A stretch of DNA of 64,000 nt from Sphingomonas sp. (GTDB lineage Bacteria; Pseudomonadota; Alphaproteobacteria; Sphingomonadales; Sphingomonadaceae). The number at the start of each line of letters is the position of its first letter. Positions within the stretch are counted from its first letter, which is position 1. The stretch covers positions 744,001-808,000 of the forward strand of contig NZ_JAFKMA010000001.1 of the NCBI RefSeq assembly GCF_017304635.1. The letters run 5' to 3'. The position numbers and the translations under genes were made by a program. The notes under the pieces are model-generated. The model was given only the letters and a program-made list of their open reading frames with translations, did no database searches and was not told the DNA's origin. Below are positions 1 to 8,426 of the stretch, one piece after another.

Positions 1-528
1 GTTGAACCGCAACGTCGCCGCGAACACCAGCAATGCGAGCCCGGCGATCCGCCACACCGTCGCATGCCGCGACCCCTCGACCTGCGCCAGCGCGCCCGCC
101 GCCGCGAGCAACGCGCCCGCCATCAGGCAATCCTTCAGCACTTCCCCGGTCAGCGCGAGCGGGAACGGCAGGAACCCGCAGGCCAGGATCAGCGCCGCCA
201 ACCCGCCACGCCCGCGCGCCCAAGCCCAACCCGCCAGCAAGGCGAGCCCGACCCATTCGAGCGTCAGTTGCACCACCAGCATCGGCGCCGGCCCGGCATG
301 GATCGCGGTCAGTTGCCGCCACAGCCAGCCCATCGCCGGCGGATGCCAGTCGTCGAACTCCCCGGTCAGCGCCTGACCGTACTGCCGGATCGCATCCCAC
401 GTCATGAACCCGGGCCAGTAAGCGAGCGCGGTCAACGACGCGCCGAGAAGGGCGATGAGCGAGATGGCGAAGGGTGCGGCCGGTGGGGCGGTCCCGGGCT
501 TCGCTGGGGAGACCTCGTCGGAAGTCAT
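1..528 (-). CDS. Polytopic membrane protein, C-terminal part cut by window edge
   Basis: The frame is open from an ATG at 528 to the window edge, giving the first 176 residues. After a short Pro/Ala-rich cytoplasmic start there are several hydrophobic segments (about residues 20-38, 95-112, 117-133, 160-175). A periplasmic-type loop reads YWPGFMTWDAIRQYG and then DDWHPPAMGWLW. A WHP motif after a first helix and a T-x-D motif is typical of uncharacterised or glycosyltransferase-like membrane proteins (GT39/DUF6020-like), which may act on lipid-linked sugars. That assignment is inference from the loop pattern only; the C-terminal half is not visible. Confidence 0.6.
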   Translation of the reverse strand, partial: MTSDEVSPAKPGTAPPAAPFAISLIALLGASLTALAYWPGFMTWDAIRQYGQALTGEFDDWHPPAMGWLWRQLTAIHAGPAPMLVVQLTLEWVGLALLAGWAWARGRGGLAALILACGFLPFPLALTGEVLKDCLMAGALLAAAGALAQVEGSRHATVWRIAGLALLVFAATLRFN

Positions 529-553
529 GCGGCGCCCCCGCAACTTACCGCCA

Positions 554-650
554 CCCCGGCGAACGCCGGGGCCCAGTCGGGAAGGTGGTCGTGATATGGT
601 GGTTCGCCAGCCACTTAAGTCTCCCACCTGGACCCCGGCGTTCGCCGGGG
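554..650. repeat. Inverted pair of GC-rich palindromes (REP/BIME-like)
   Basis: Two copies of an 18-base palindrome lie in opposite orientation: CCCCGGCGAACGCCGGGG at 554-571 and CCCCGGCGTTCGCCGGGG at 633-650. Flanking bases are also mirrored (cccagtcggg after the first, cacctgga before the second). The same family recurs at 13843-13940. They occupy most of the 265-base gap between the divergent membrane-protein and peptidase genes. Such pairs are typical dispersed intergenic repeats and may form hairpins in RNA. Confidence 0.75.
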
Positions 651-793
651 TGATAACGATCGACGGTGGTGTCGAGTGCCTGGCTATTCGTCAAGCGCGC
701 CGGTGTGTCGCCCCTTTACGGCACCGCGTCGCCTCGCGATAAGCACGCTTCGCCGGCGGTTCCGCGGGCAACGTAACAAGGGCGGGAGAGGAT

Positions 794-3034
794 ATGCGGA
801 CATGGTTGGTCGGGCTGGCGATGGCGGCGGCGCCGGTGGCTCTGACGGTGGTGGGGAGCGGCGCGATGGCCGCTGATGCCGCGGCGCCCGCGCACCTGAC
901 GCTCGACCGCATCTTCGGCAGTCCCGATCTGTCCGGGCCGCAGCCGCGCGCGCTGCGGCTGTCGCCGGACGGGCGGTTGCTGACCTTCCTGAAGAACCGC
1001 GCCGACGAGAAGGACCGCTTCGACCTGTGGGCGCGCGACACCGCGACCGGCGAGGAACGGATGCTGGTCGATTCGAAGAAGATCGGGTCGGGCGCGGAAC
1101 TGAGCGAAGCCGAGAAGATGCAGCGCGAACGCGCGCGGATCGGCGCCGACAAAGGCATCGTCGCGTACAACTGGTCGCCCGACGGCAAGTCGATCCTGGT
1201 CCCGATCGACGGCGACCTCTACCTCGCGACGCTCGACGGGAAGGTGCGGCGGCTGACCGACACGCCTGGCGGCCAGCTCAACCCCGCGATCAGCCGCGCC
1301 GGCGGCTATATCAGCTTCGTCCGCGACCAGAATCTGTGGGTGCAGCCGCTCGCCGGCGGCGCGGCCCGCGCGCTGACGCAGGACGGCGCCGGCACCGTAC
1401 ACTGGGGCGAGGCGGAGTTCGTCGCGCAGGAGGAAATGGATCGCAGCGTCGGCTATTGGTGGTCGCCCGGCGACGCGCGCGTCGCGGTCGAGCGGTTCGA
1501 CGAGGCACGGGTCGGCGTCGTCACTCGCGCCGCGATCGGTGCCAACGGGACCAAGGTGTTCGACCAGCGCTACCCGGCGGCGGGCACGCCCAACGTCGCG
1601 GTCGAATTGTGGGTGATCGACCCCGCGACCGGCGCCCGGGTCAAGGTCGATTTGGGCAGCGACAGCGACATCTACCTCGCCCGCGTCAACTGGACGCCCG
1701 ACGGCAAGACGCTGCTGGTCCAGCGCGAGAATCGCGAGCAGACCGTGCTCGACGTGCTGGCGGTCGATCCGGCGACCGGCAAGTCGCGGATCTGGTTCAG
1801 CGAGAAGGCGCGGCCGAAGAGCTGGATCAACCTGACCGACGATTATCGCGTGCTGAAGGACGGCAGCCTGATCTGGAAGTCGGAGCGGGACGGCTATGCC
1901 CATCTCTACCACTTCGTACGCGGCAAGTGGGTGCAACTGACCAAGGGGCCGTGGGTGGTGACCGGGCTGGTCGGCCTCGACGAGGCGCGCGGCAGGATCT
2001 ATTTCACCGGGACCAAGGACGACGTGCTGGAGAACCAGCTCTACGTTCTCGACATGGCGCATCCGGGGGAGCCGGTGCGGCTGACCGAGCGCGGTTGGGT
2101 CAATCGCGCGGTGATGGACGGGGCGGCGTCGCGGCTGATCGTCACGCGCTCCAACCAGAACCAGCCGGCGCAGACCTACCTCGCCGACACGGCCGGCAAG
2201 CGGCTGGGCTGGATCAACGAGAATGCGGTGAAGCCGGGGCACCCCTATTATCCGTACCTCGCCAATCATCGCGAGCGGACGTTCGGCACGATTAAGGCCG
2301 ATGACGGCACATTGCTGTATTACGAGATGATTACCCCCAGGCTGGAGCCGGGCAAGCGCTATCCCGTGTTCTTCCAGCATTATGGCGGCCCGCACAGCCA
2401 GACCGTGACGCGCGCGTGGGAAAGTCCGCTCGAGCAATATATCGTCGACCAGGGCTATATCTTCTTCCAGATCGACAATCGCGGCTCGGCCAATCGCGGG
2501 ACGGCGTACGAGGACCAGATCTATCACGCGATGGGCACGGTCGAGGTCGCCGATCAGCTCGCCGGGGCGAAGTGGCTGAAGGCGCAGCCGTACGTCGATC
2601 CGGCGCGGATCGGCATCTACGGCTGGTCGTACGGCGGCTACATGACGCTCAAGATGCTGGAGGCCGATCCGGGCGTCTATGCGGCAGGCGTCGCCGGCGC
2701 GCCGGTCACGCGGTGGGAATTGTACGACACCCATTACACCGAACGCTACATGGGCAGCGATCCGAAGGGGCGCGACGCCAAGGCCTATGCCGCGTCGAAC
2801 GCAATCGACGGCGCGACCCGGATCGCCGATCCGCTGATGCTGATGCACGGCATGGCCGACGACAATGTCGTGCTCGACAATTCGACCGCCTTCGCCGCCC
2901 GGATGCAGGCGGCCAACCGCCCGTTCGAGATGATGTTCTATCCCGGCAAGACTCACGCCGCCGTGCGCGACGTCCATGTGTGGACGACGATCATGCGATT
3001 CTTCGACCGCACGGTGAAGAACGGCGCGCGGTAA
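794..3034 (+). CDS. Secreted dipeptidyl-peptidase IV-type serine peptidase (S9B)
   Basis: This is a 746-residue exported prolyl dipeptidyl peptidase. A signal peptide covers about residues 1-27 (cleavage near GAMAADA). The N-terminal beta-propeller (about 40-490) carries QEEMDRSVGYWW, the Glu pair that in DPP-IV enzymes binds the free amino terminus of the substrate. The C-terminal alpha/beta-hydrolase domain has the catalytic serine in GWSYGGYM (Ser612), the aspartate in HGMADDNV (Asp689) and the histidine in GKTHAAV (His721). The length matches bacterial DPP-IV. It stands alone, with repeats on both sides, and probably works in peptide scavenging in the periplasm. Confidence 0.93.
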   Translation: MRTWLVGLAMAAAPVALTVVGSGAMAADAAAPAHLTLDRIFGSPDLSGPQPRALRLSPDGRLLTFLKNRADEKDRFDLWARDTATGEERMLVDSKKIGSGAELSEAEKMQRERARIGADKGIVAYNWSPDGKSILVPIDGDLYLATLDGKVRRLTDTPGGQLNPAISRAGGYISFVRDQNLWVQPLAGGAARALTQDGAGTVHWGEAEFVAQEEMDRSVGYWWSPGDARVAVERFDEARVGVVTRAAIGANGTKVFDQRYPAAGTPNVAVELWVIDPATGARVKVDLGSDSDIYLARVNWTPDGKTLLVQRENREQTVLDVLAVDPATGKSRIWFSEKARPKSWINLTDDYRVLKDGSLIWKSERDGYAHLYHFVRGKWVQLTKGPWVVTGLVGLDEARGRIYFTGTKDDVLENQLYVLDMAHPGEPVRLTERGWVNRAVMDGAASRLIVTRSNQNQPAQTYLADTAGKRLGWINENAVKPGHPYYPYLANHRERTFGTIKADDGTLLYYEMITPRLEPGKRYPVFFQHYGGPHSQTVTRAWESPLEQYIVDQGYIFFQIDNRGSANRGTAYEDQIYHAMGTVEVADQLAGAKWLKAQPYVDPARIGIYGWSYGGYMTLKMLEADPGVYAAGVAGAPVTRWELYDTHYTERYMGSDPKGRDAKAYAASNAIDGATRIADPLMLMHGMADDNVVLDNSTAFAARMQAANRPFEMMFYPGKTHAAVRDVHVWTTIMRFFDRTVKNGAR

Positions 3035-3044
3035 TCCACGAGGT

Positions 3045-3116
3045 CTCCTGCAAGAGCAGGAGCCCGGAGCCAAACAGTGCGCCGCCCGTGATCCTGGGCT
3101 CCTGCTTTCGCAGGAG
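3045..3116. repeat. Paired hairpins downstream of the DPP-IV gene
   Basis: There are two identical 7-bp stems: CTCCTGC-AAGA-GCAGGAG at 3045-3062 and CTCCTGC-TTTC-GCAGGAG at 3099-3116. The flanks (GCCCGG on one side, CCTGGG on the other) are partly mirrored, so the two copies are inverted relative to each other. The first hairpin lies just after the stop codon at 3034 and could slow or stop transcription, but neither has a T-run. It is best described as an intergenic repeat pair. Confidence 0.6.
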
Positions 3117-3222
3117 CACGGGAATTAACGACGAATCCGCCCGCGCTAACCATCAATCCGCGCGTCGGACGCCTGGAAAGCGCGTAACTCCCGTCACTTG
3201 AAGTCACGTGACGAGGTCGACC

Positions 3223-4584
3223 ATGGTTAACGCACGGCAGGACGGCGCGGGGATCGCCCCGGTGCAGGGGAAAGCGCGGATCGAGGTGCTCGACGTGCTG
3301 CGCGGGCTCGCGATCCTGGGCATCCTGTTCATCAACGTGCCGTACATGGCGGCGCCCGTCGCCAAGTTTGCCAGCGACGTCCGTTCGATCGGCTGGACCG
3401 GCGCCGACCAGGTCGCGTGGAGCATCCAGTATCTGTTCTGGTCGGGGACGCAGCGGTGCGTGCTGCAATTCCTGTTCGCCGCCGGCATGATGGTGATCGC
3501 GCAGAAGGCGATGACGCCCGAGGGGCCGGTCGCCGTTTCCGACCTCTATTATCGCCGCAACCTCTGGCTGCTCGGGTTCGGGCTGGTCGACGTGTTCGTG
3601 CTGCTATGGCCGGGCGATATCCTGCACATCTACGCGCTGGCCGCTCTGTTCCTGTTTCCGTTCCGCCGGCTGAGCCCCAAATGGCTGCTCGCGCTCGGTA
3701 TGATCTGGCCGGTGATGGCGGCGGTGGGCATCCCCGAATACGGCGTGCGCGAATATGCCGAGCGCACCGCGCTGATCCAGCGCGTCGATGGCGTCGCGGC
3801 GAAGCTGCACGCTGGCGCCACGCTCCAGCCCGGCGACCGCGCGGCGATCGCCGACTGGCGCGACCAACTCGCGAAGATCGAACCGGGTGCGGCGACAGCA
3901 CAACGCATCGCCGACGAGCAGCGCGCGCATGCCGGCGGTGTCGTGTCCTACGTCAAGCATCAGTGGAAGGTGTGGGAGGGGCTGGTCTCCGACTGGCTGG
4001 TCTGGGCCGTGCTGGAGGCGTGGTGCACAATGATGATCGGCGTCGCCTTGTGGAAATGGGGCGTGATCCAGGGGCGGCGCGACCGCCGCTTCTATCTGGC
4101 GCTGCTCGCGGGCGGCTATGGCATCGGCCTGACGCTGCGTGGCATCGGGCTGAGCGAGGAGCTGGCCTTCTCGCCCGGCGCCAAGACGATCTGGTTCACT
4201 GGCGAGTTCGCGCGGATCGCGATCGGGCTCGGCCATGTCGGCCTGGTCAATTTCGCGATGCAGACGCGTGCGGGTCGCGCCGTGCTGGAGCCGTTCAAGG
4301 CGACCGGGCGCATGGCCTTCTCGCTGTATTTCCTCCAGCAGTTCATCGGCATGTGGCTGCTGTTCTCGCCGTTCGGGCTGCTCAAATGGGGGCAGGTCGG
4401 CTGGGCGACGACGACCGGCATCGCGCTGGCGATCATCGCGTTCGAAGTGCTGCTCGCGAACCTGTGGCTGCGCGTCTTCACCAACGGGCTGCTCGAATGG
4501 GCGTGGCGCTCGCTGTCGTATCTGCGCTGGATGCCGCTGCGCCGCCCGCGCGCCGCCGACGCGGGCGTGCCCGCCGCCGCCTGA
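3223..4584 (+). CDS. DUF418 family membrane protein
   Basis: This is a 453-residue inner-membrane protein. The N-terminus carries the family hallmark LDVLRGLAILGILFIN, and the C-terminal DUF418 domain ends with several helices around FKATGRMAFSLYFLQQF. About ten hydrophobic segments are visible, with a long hydrophilic stretch near residues 185-245. A GTG at 3208 is also in frame, but the ATG at 3223 has an AGG six bases upstream and is preferred. Members of the family are membrane proteins of unknown function, some suspected to be transporters or acyltransferase-like. No partner gene is evident. Confidence 0.85.
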   Translation: MVNARQDGAGIAPVQGKARIEVLDVLRGLAILGILFINVPYMAAPVAKFASDVRSIGWTGADQVAWSIQYLFWSGTQRCVLQFLFAAGMMVIAQKAMTPEGPVAVSDLYYRRNLWLLGFGLVDVFVLLWPGDILHIYALAALFLFPFRRLSPKWLLALGMIWPVMAAVGIPEYGVREYAERTALIQRVDGVAAKLHAGATLQPGDRAAIADWRDQLAKIEPGAATAQRIADEQRAHAGGVVSYVKHQWKVWEGLVSDWLVWAVLEAWCTMMIGVALWKWGVIQGRRDRRFYLALLAGGYGIGLTLRGIGLSEELAFSPGAKTIWFTGEFARIAIGLGHVGLVNFAMQTRAGRAVLEPFKATGRMAFSLYFLQQFIGMWLLFSPFGLLKWGQVGWATTTGIALAIIAFEVLLANLWLRVFTNGLLEWAWRSLSYLRWMPLRRPRAADAGVPAAA

Positions 4585-4651
4585 TCGACGGTTCCCTTTC
4601 GCCGCCCGCTTCTCTACAGGCACTGCGCCGTAGTTAGGGAAGGGCGTGGAC

Positions 4652-5680
4652 ATGGGGTATCGGGTGGTCGTCGCGGGCGCGACCGGCAATGTCGGGCGGG
4701 AAATGCTCAACATCCTGGCGGAACGCGAGTTTCCGGCCGACGAGATCGCCGTGCTGGCCTCCTCGCGCTCGACCGGCGACGTGATCGACTTCGGCGACTC
4801 CGGCAAGACGCTGAAGGTCCAGAACATCGATCATTTCGATCCGGAGGGCTGGGACATCGCCCTGTTCGCGATCGGATCGGACGCGACCAAGGTCCACGCG
4901 CCGCGCTTCGCCGCCGCCGGCTGCACCGTGATCGACAATTCGTCGCTCTATCGCATGGACCCCGACGTGCCGCTGATCGTGCCGGAGGTGAACCCGGAGG
5001 CGATCGACGACTATCGCGTCAAGAACATCATCGCCAACCCGAACTGCTCGACCGCGCAGATGGTGGTGGCGCTGAAGCCGCTGCACGATGCCGCGACGAT
5101 CACCCGCGTGGTGGTGGCGACCTACCAATCGGTGTCCGGCGCGGGCAAGGCGGGGATGGACGAGCTGTTCGAGCAATCGCGCAACATCTTCGTCGGCGAC
5201 CAGGCCGAGCCGAAGAAGTTCACCAAGCAGATCGCGTTCAACGTGATCCCGCACATCGACAGCTTCCTCGACGACGGCTCGACCAAGGAAGAGTGGAAGA
5301 TGGTGGTCGAGACGAAGAAGATCCTCGATCCGAAGATCAAGGTCACCGCGACCTGCGTCCGCGTGCCGGTGTTCGTCGGGCATTCTGAGGCGATCAACAT
5401 CGAGTTCGCCGACGAGATCAGCGCCGCTGAGGCCAAGCGCATCCTGCGCGAGGCGCCGGGCGTGATGCTGGTCGATAAGCACGAGGACGGCGGCTACGTG
5501 ACGCCGGTCGAATGCGTCGGCGAATACGCGACCTTCGTCAGCCGCGTGCGCGAGGATCCGACCGTCGACAACGGGCTGTCGTTGTGGTGCGTCAGCGACA
5601 ACCTCCGCAAGGGCGCCGCGCTGAACGCGGTGCAGATCGCGGAGTTGCTCGGGCGGCGGCACCTGCAGAAGGCGGCTTGA
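4652..5680 (+). CDS. asd: Aspartate-semialdehyde dehydrogenase
   Basis: Asd reduces aspartyl phosphate to aspartate semialdehyde, the branch point to lysine/diaminopimelate, threonine and methionine. The 342-residue protein starts with the NADP-binding loop GATGNVGREML. It has the catalytic cysteine in NPNCSTAQ (Cys132) and the substrate-binding histidine region near GHSEAI. An earlier GTG at 4646 is possible, but the ATG at 4652 sits eight bases after GGAAGG. The gene is free-standing, with the toxin-antitoxin operator starting four bases after its stop. Confidence 0.95.
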   Translation: MGYRVVVAGATGNVGREMLNILAEREFPADEIAVLASSRSTGDVIDFGDSGKTLKVQNIDHFDPEGWDIALFAIGSDATKVHAPRFAAAGCTVIDNSSLYRMDPDVPLIVPEVNPEAIDDYRVKNIIANPNCSTAQMVVALKPLHDAATITRVVVATYQSVSGAGKAGMDELFEQSRNIFVGDQAEPKKFTKQIAFNVIPHIDSFLDDGSTKEEWKMVVETKKILDPKIKVTATCVRVPVFVGHSEAINIEFADEISAAEAKRILREAPGVMLVDKHEDGGYVTPVECVGEYATFVSRVREDPTVDNGLSLWCVSDNLRKGAALNAVQIAELLGRRHLQKAA

Positions 5681-5683
5681 TGC

Positions 5684-5706
5684 AATGATAGCATAACGCT
5701 ATCATT
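5684..5706. promoter_or_regulatory. Palindromic operator of the toxin-antitoxin pair
   Basis: A perfect inverted repeat, AATGATAGC-ATAAC-GCTATCATT, lies six bases before the antitoxin ATG at 5712. It is AT-rich in otherwise GC-rich DNA, and its placement over the start region fits an autorepression site bound by the ribbon-helix-helix antitoxin (alone or with the toxin). No Shine-Dalgarno sequence is seen between it and the start codon. The binding role is inferred from position and symmetry. Confidence 0.7.
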
Positions 5707-5711
5707 TCGAC

Positions 5712-5957
5712 ATGGGACAGGTCCTGATCCGCAACCTCGATGACGGACTGATCGCCGATTACAAGCAGGCGGCGGCGAGTCATGGCCGCTCGCTCGAAGC
5801 GGAACTTCGCGAGGCGCTGGCGACGATGCGTCCACGCCCGCGGCTGAGCAAGGCGGAACTGATTGCTTTGTCCGAGCGATTGCGGGCGAACACGCCGCTC
5901 GCCGCCGCGGCAAGCGACAGCACCCTGTTGATCCGCGAAGACCGTGACAGTCGATGA
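5712..5957 (+). CDS. Ribbon-helix-helix antitoxin (FitA/VapB-like)
   Basis: This 81-residue protein has an N-terminal ribbon-helix-helix pattern (GQVLIRNLDDGLIADYK, then SHGRSLEAELREAL), the DNA-binding fold of FitA/VapB antitoxins. The C-terminal half (about 50-81) would wrap the toxin. The stop overlaps the start of the downstream PIN-domain gene by four bases, the usual antitoxin-first arrangement. It probably binds the inverted repeat directly upstream. Confidence 0.85.
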   Translation: MGQVLIRNLDDGLIADYKQAAASHGRSLEAELREALATMRPRPRLSKAELIALSERLRANTPLAAAASDSTLLIREDRDSR

Positions 5958-6364
5958 CGGTTTTCGACGCGAGCGTGATCGTCAAGACGCTCACCGAGGA
6001 GCCCTTATCGGCCAACGCCATTTTGTCCGTCGCCAGCGAACCCCATGCGGTCGCGCCGGACATCCTGACGTTCGAGGTAGCTAGCGCTTTGTCGAAGAAA
6101 GGGCGCTATTTCGATCTTCCGCGGGAAAAGATCGACGATGCGCTCGCGGCTCTTCCCGACATGGTGTCGGAGCAGGTCGCGTCGACCTTCTTGCTCGACA
6201 AGGCGATGAGCCTGGCGCTTGAGTTGAAACACGCCTTCTACGACTGCCTTTATCTTGCGCTCGCGGAGGACCGCGACTGCGACCTGGTGACGGCCGACCA
6301 AAAGTTCGCTGCCGTCGTGACGGCGTCGCGCTATGCAAAACGCATCAGGCTACTGACCGAATGA
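5954..6364 (+). CDS. PIN-domain toxin (VapC/FitB-like ribonuclease)
   Basis: This 136-residue PIN-domain protein is expected to be a Mg-dependent endoribonuclease held inactive by the product of the preceding gene. The acidic residues typical of PIN domains are present: Asp5 in VFDASVIV, Glu41 in LTFEVASAL, Asp97 in FYDCLYLALA and Asp115 in LVTADQKF. It looks intact. It overlaps the antitoxin by ATGA-type coupling. The RNA target cannot be read from the sequence. Confidence 0.88.
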   Translation: MTVFDASVIVKTLTEEPLSANAILSVASEPHAVAPDILTFEVASALSKKGRYFDLPREKIDDALAALPDMVSEQVASTFLLDKAMSLALELKHAFYDCLYLALAEDRDCDLVTADQKFAAVVTASRYAKRIRLLTE

Positions 6365-6395
6365 TCGCCAGTCGAACGAAGATGGAGCCCTCGGT

Positions 6396-6830
6396 TTGAG
6401 CATCACCGGCCGATGCCGCTGCGGCGCATGCACCTACGAAATCGCTGCGGATGATCTGCCGCGGGTCTACGCCTGCCATTGCCATATCTGCCAGCGTGCA
6501 TCGGGTAGTGCGTTCAGCGTGCAGGCTTTGGTGCGCGAGGACAGGCTGCGCGTCGCCGGCCCAATCGTGATCCGGGAAATCACCACCGAGGATCGCGTTT
6601 CGATGCAGCGTTTCTGCGGCGAGTGCCTGGCTCGCGTCTACAATACCAACTCTGCCCGGCCCGGGATCGCGGTGATCCGCGCCGGAACGCTCGACCGGTC
6701 GGAGGAGCTCGCCTGCCGCGCGCACATCTTCACCGCGTACAAACAGGCATGGGTCACGCTCCCCGACGATGTGCCTCACTGGCCCGAGGCAGCGCCGCCC
6801 GACCAGTTCATCGCCGCGCTGATGCGCTGA
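6396..6830 (+). CDS. GFA/CENP-V domain zinc protein
   Basis: This 144-residue protein of the GFA (glutathione-dependent formaldehyde-activating) family carries the zinc-binding cysteine pairs CRCGAC, CHCHICQ and CGEC. Members bind zinc in a fold first seen in Gfa; most have no proven activity, and annotation as a formaldehyde enzyme is often unsupported. The start is a TTG at 6396 with GGAG upstream; no ATG fits. A second, different GFA protein is encoded at 10049-10492. It converges with the efflux operon, three bases apart. Confidence 0.85.
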   Translation: MSITGRCRCGACTYEIAADDLPRVYACHCHICQRASGSAFSVQALVREDRLRVAGPIVIREITTEDRVSMQRFCGECLARVYNTNSARPGIAVIRAGTLDRSEELACRAHIFTAYKQAWVTLPDDVPHWPEAAPPDQFIAALMR

Positions 6831-6833
6831 CGC

Positions 6834-8426
6834 TTACTCGGCGTGGACCACCGACACTTTGCCCTTGGGCCGACGTAGCAGCAGCACCAGCGGCAGCACC
6901 GCGACCGAGATCCACGCCATCAGGTAGAAATCGTCGATATAGGCGATCATCGCCGCCTGCTGGTTGACCATCGCGTCGGCCATCCCGAACACCGCGTCGG
7001 ACGCCACGCCCAGCTGGTCGAGCTGGCTGACGTTGACGCCGGGGATCGTCTTTTCGGTGATGTGCTGGACCAGGTCGGCATGGCTCGTCTGGATGTTGCG
7101 CGCCAGGAACACGGTGACCATCGAGATGCCCGCCGACTGCCCGATCGAGCGGAACAGGTTGAGCAGGCTCGACCCGTCGGTGCGATAGCGCTGGTCGAGC
7201 GTCGCGAAGGCCAGGCTGTTGAGCGGCATGAACACCAGGCCCATGCCCAGCCCCTGGACGAAGCCGGCGATGATGACCGGCCAGAAATCCATCTCCAGCG
7301 ACCACGCCGCCATCTGGCGCAGCGACCAGGCGAAGATGACCAGCCCGACCGCGATCATGATCCGCGTGTCGATCTTGCCCATCAACTGCCCCGCCAGCCA
7401 CATCGTGAACAGCACGCCGACGCCGCGCGGCGCCATCATCATGCCGGTGTCGACGACCGGATAGCCGAACAATTGCTGGAGCATCGGCGGCAACAGCGCC
7501 ATCGGCGCCATGGTCGAAATGCCGATGATGACCATGAACAGCATGCCCATGACGAGGTTGCGGTTCTTGAACAGATGGCGGTCGAACAGCGGCTTGCCCG
7601 CAGTGGCGAGGTGGACGACGGCGATCCACAAAGCGGCGACGGCGATCAGGCCCTCGATCACGATTTCCCAGCTGCTGAACCAGTCGGCGTTCTGGCCGCG
7701 GTCGAGCATCAGCTGGAAACTGGCGACGGCGATGCCGACGAACGCGAAGCCGATGAAGTCGAACTTGCGCTCGCCGCGCGGCCGCGACGGCAACAGGAAC
7801 CACAGGATCGCGAAGGTCAGGATGCCGACGGGCACGTTGACGTAGAAGCACCACCGCCAGCTGAAATTGTCGGTCAGGTAGCCGCCGATCACCGGCCCCA
7901 GGATCGGCCCGACCATCACGCCCATCCCCCATACCGACATCGCCTTCGCCTGTCGCTCGGGCGGGTTGATGTCGATCATCGCGGTCTGCGACAGCGGGTT
8001 GATGAACGCGGCGGTGATGCCTTGCAGGATGCGGAACCCTACCATCTCGCCGAGCGACACCGCGGTGCCGCACAGCATCGAGGCGAAGACGAACCCGCCG
8101 ACCGCGATCAGGAACAGGTTGCGGCTGCCCAGCCGCTCGCTCAGCCAGCCGGTCGCGGGCAACGCGATCGCGGTGGCGATGATGTAGCTGGTCAGGACCC
8201 AGGTGATCGTATCGCTGGTCGCGCCCAGCGCGCTGGTCATGTGCGGCAATGCGACGTTGGCGATCGTCGTGTCGAGGATCTGCATCACCATCGCGGCCAT
8301 GATGCCGACGGTCAGCAGGCCCTTGTTCGATGCGGCGAGCAGCGGCTTGCCCAATGTCGGGGTCGCCGGCACCGCGGCCGGGCCGGCGCTCGACGCGTCA
8401 CTGGCCGGCGCGGCGGTGCTAGCCAT
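6834..8426 (-). CDS. DHA2-family multidrug efflux MFS transporter (EmrB-like)
   Basis: This 530-residue major-facilitator protein with about 14 transmembrane segments belongs to the drug:H+ antiporter-2 family. The motif GPILGPVIGGYL (helix 5 motif C) and the loop WLSERLGSRNLF (motif A) are visible. The N-terminal 35 residues are Ala/Pro/Ser-rich and cytoplasmic. Its start overlaps the end of the membrane-fusion gene by eight bases, so the two form the inner-membrane pump plus adaptor of a tripartite exporter. An outer-membrane TolC-like gene is not in the window. The substrate is unknown. Confidence 0.92.
   Translation of the reverse strand: MASTAAPASDASSAGPAAVPATPTLGKPLLAASNKGLLTVGIMAAMVMQILDTTIANVALPHMTSALGATSDTITWVLTSYIIATAIALPATGWLSERLGSRNLFLIAVGGFVFASMLCGTAVSLGEMVGFRILQGITAAFINPLSQTAMIDINPPERQAKAMSVWGMGVMVGPILGPVIGGYLTDNFSWRWCFYVNVPVGILTFAILWFLLPSRPRGERKFDFIGFAFVGIAVASFQLMLDRGQNADWFSSWEIVIEGLIAVAALWIAVVHLATAGKPLFDRHLFKNRNLVMGMLFMVIIGISTMAPMALLPPMLQQLFGYPVVDTGMMMAPRGVGVLFTMWLAGQLMGKIDTRIMIAVGLVIFAWSLRQMAAWSLEMDFWPVIIAGFVQGLGMGLVFMPLNSLAFATLDQRYRTDGSSLLNLFRSIGQSAGISMVTVFLARNIQTSHADLVQHITEKTIPGVNVSQLDQLGVASDAVFGMADAMVNQQAAMIAYIDDFYLMAWISVAVLPLVLLLRRPKGKVSVVHAE

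Noticed and set aside
716-3073. A 785-codon open frame antisense to the DPP-IV gene
   Set aside because: Composition is that of a shadow frame; the plus strand has the complete DPP-IV catalytic triad.
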